Positions 63,987 to 64,000 of a stretch of 64,000 bases of DNA are shown here, piece after piece. The translations under genes and the position numbers were made by a program. The notes under the pieces are model-generated. The model saw only the letters and a list, made by a program, of their open reading frames with translations, did not search any database and had not been told where the DNA came from. Position 1 is the first letter of the stretch; every line of letters begins with the position of its first letter. The stretch comes from Klugiella xanthotipulae (GTDB lineage Bacteria; Actinomycetota; Actinomycetes; Actinomycetales; Microbacteriaceae): assembly GCF_006716695.1 (NCBI RefSeq), contig NZ_VFPN01000003.1, forward strand, positions 124,001-188,000. The letters run 5' to 3'.

Positions 63987-64000
63987 CGTGATTGTTTCTT

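Overview
The window looks like the chromosome of a mid-to-high-GC actinobacterium, most likely of the family Microbacteriaceae. The evidence is gene content and order. A fabF-acpP-fabH-fabD set lies next to a PucR-type FasR regulator and aceE. glnA2-glnE-glnA1 are grouped. A long conserved stretch carries the E2/E3 dehydrogenase subunits, pepA, PAC2, the principal sigma factor, a DUF7455 protein, topoisomerase subunits, SepH, DUF4193, DUF3093, dut, DUF3710, DUF3159, aconitase and dxs. Many genes have TANNNT-N6/7-start upstream sequences, the signature of leaderless transcripts common in this phylum. Species cannot be named from the sequence alone.

Bases 1-6,700 are accessory and decayed. They hold part of an actinobacterial conjugative-element type IV secretion region on the minus strand: the N-terminus of a membrane protein at the left edge, a 163-191 aa protein, a 69 aa protein, and the 3' part of a VirB4-like ATPase. 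Two lower-GC genes with HEPN/Abi-like C-termini sit between the transfer genes like cargo. A 1307-bp IS3-family element with 24-bp perfect inverted repeats cuts off the VirB4 gene. Its own orfB is frameshifted, and its other end lies in the tail of a second, otherwise lost IS3 transposase. No target-site duplication is visible, so the region has rearranged.

Bases 5,900-12,300 are mixed housekeeping and metabolic genes: a VOC protein, an SDR, YbaK, an LLM flavin oxidoreductase with two compensating frameshifts, peptide deformylase, a DMT transporter, a CAT-anticodon tRNA, a PadR regulator and a DUF3145 protein. Bases 12,300-20,000 form a minus-strand block running aceE, fasR, fabD, fabH, acpP, fabF. 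It makes acetyl-CoA and feeds it into type II fatty-acid synthesis. A 27-bp inverted repeat in front of fabD is a candidate operator. Bases 20,200-28,300 hold an AhpE-type peroxiredoxin, an AIM24 protein, tRNA-Val, a universal stress protein, the metQ-metN-metI methionine importer, a Nif3-like protein, a CT398-like coiled-coil protein with a degenerate zinc ribbon, and RNase P RNA.

Bases 28,300-36,800 hold polyphosphate glucokinase, methionine aminopeptidase and the nitrogen block. That block is two glutamine synthetases flanking the adenylyltransferase that modifies glutamine synthetase, with a full four-half-site GlnR box in front of glnA1. Bases 36,900-46,400 include a large unrecognised membrane protein (37,737-39,359), the E2 and E3 subunits, pepA and PAC2 divergent across 29 bp, and sigA. 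Bases 46,400-64,000 hold the topoisomerase pair, a nucleotide pyrophosphatase-like protein, sepH, dut and its DUF neighbours, acnA with a DtxR-like box plus a MarR-type palindrome upstream, dxs, and a FadB-type fusion enzyme at the right edge. Convergent gene pairs are repeatedly separated by long, near-perfect hairpins. One is built into the last codons of a gene and another contains a stop codon.
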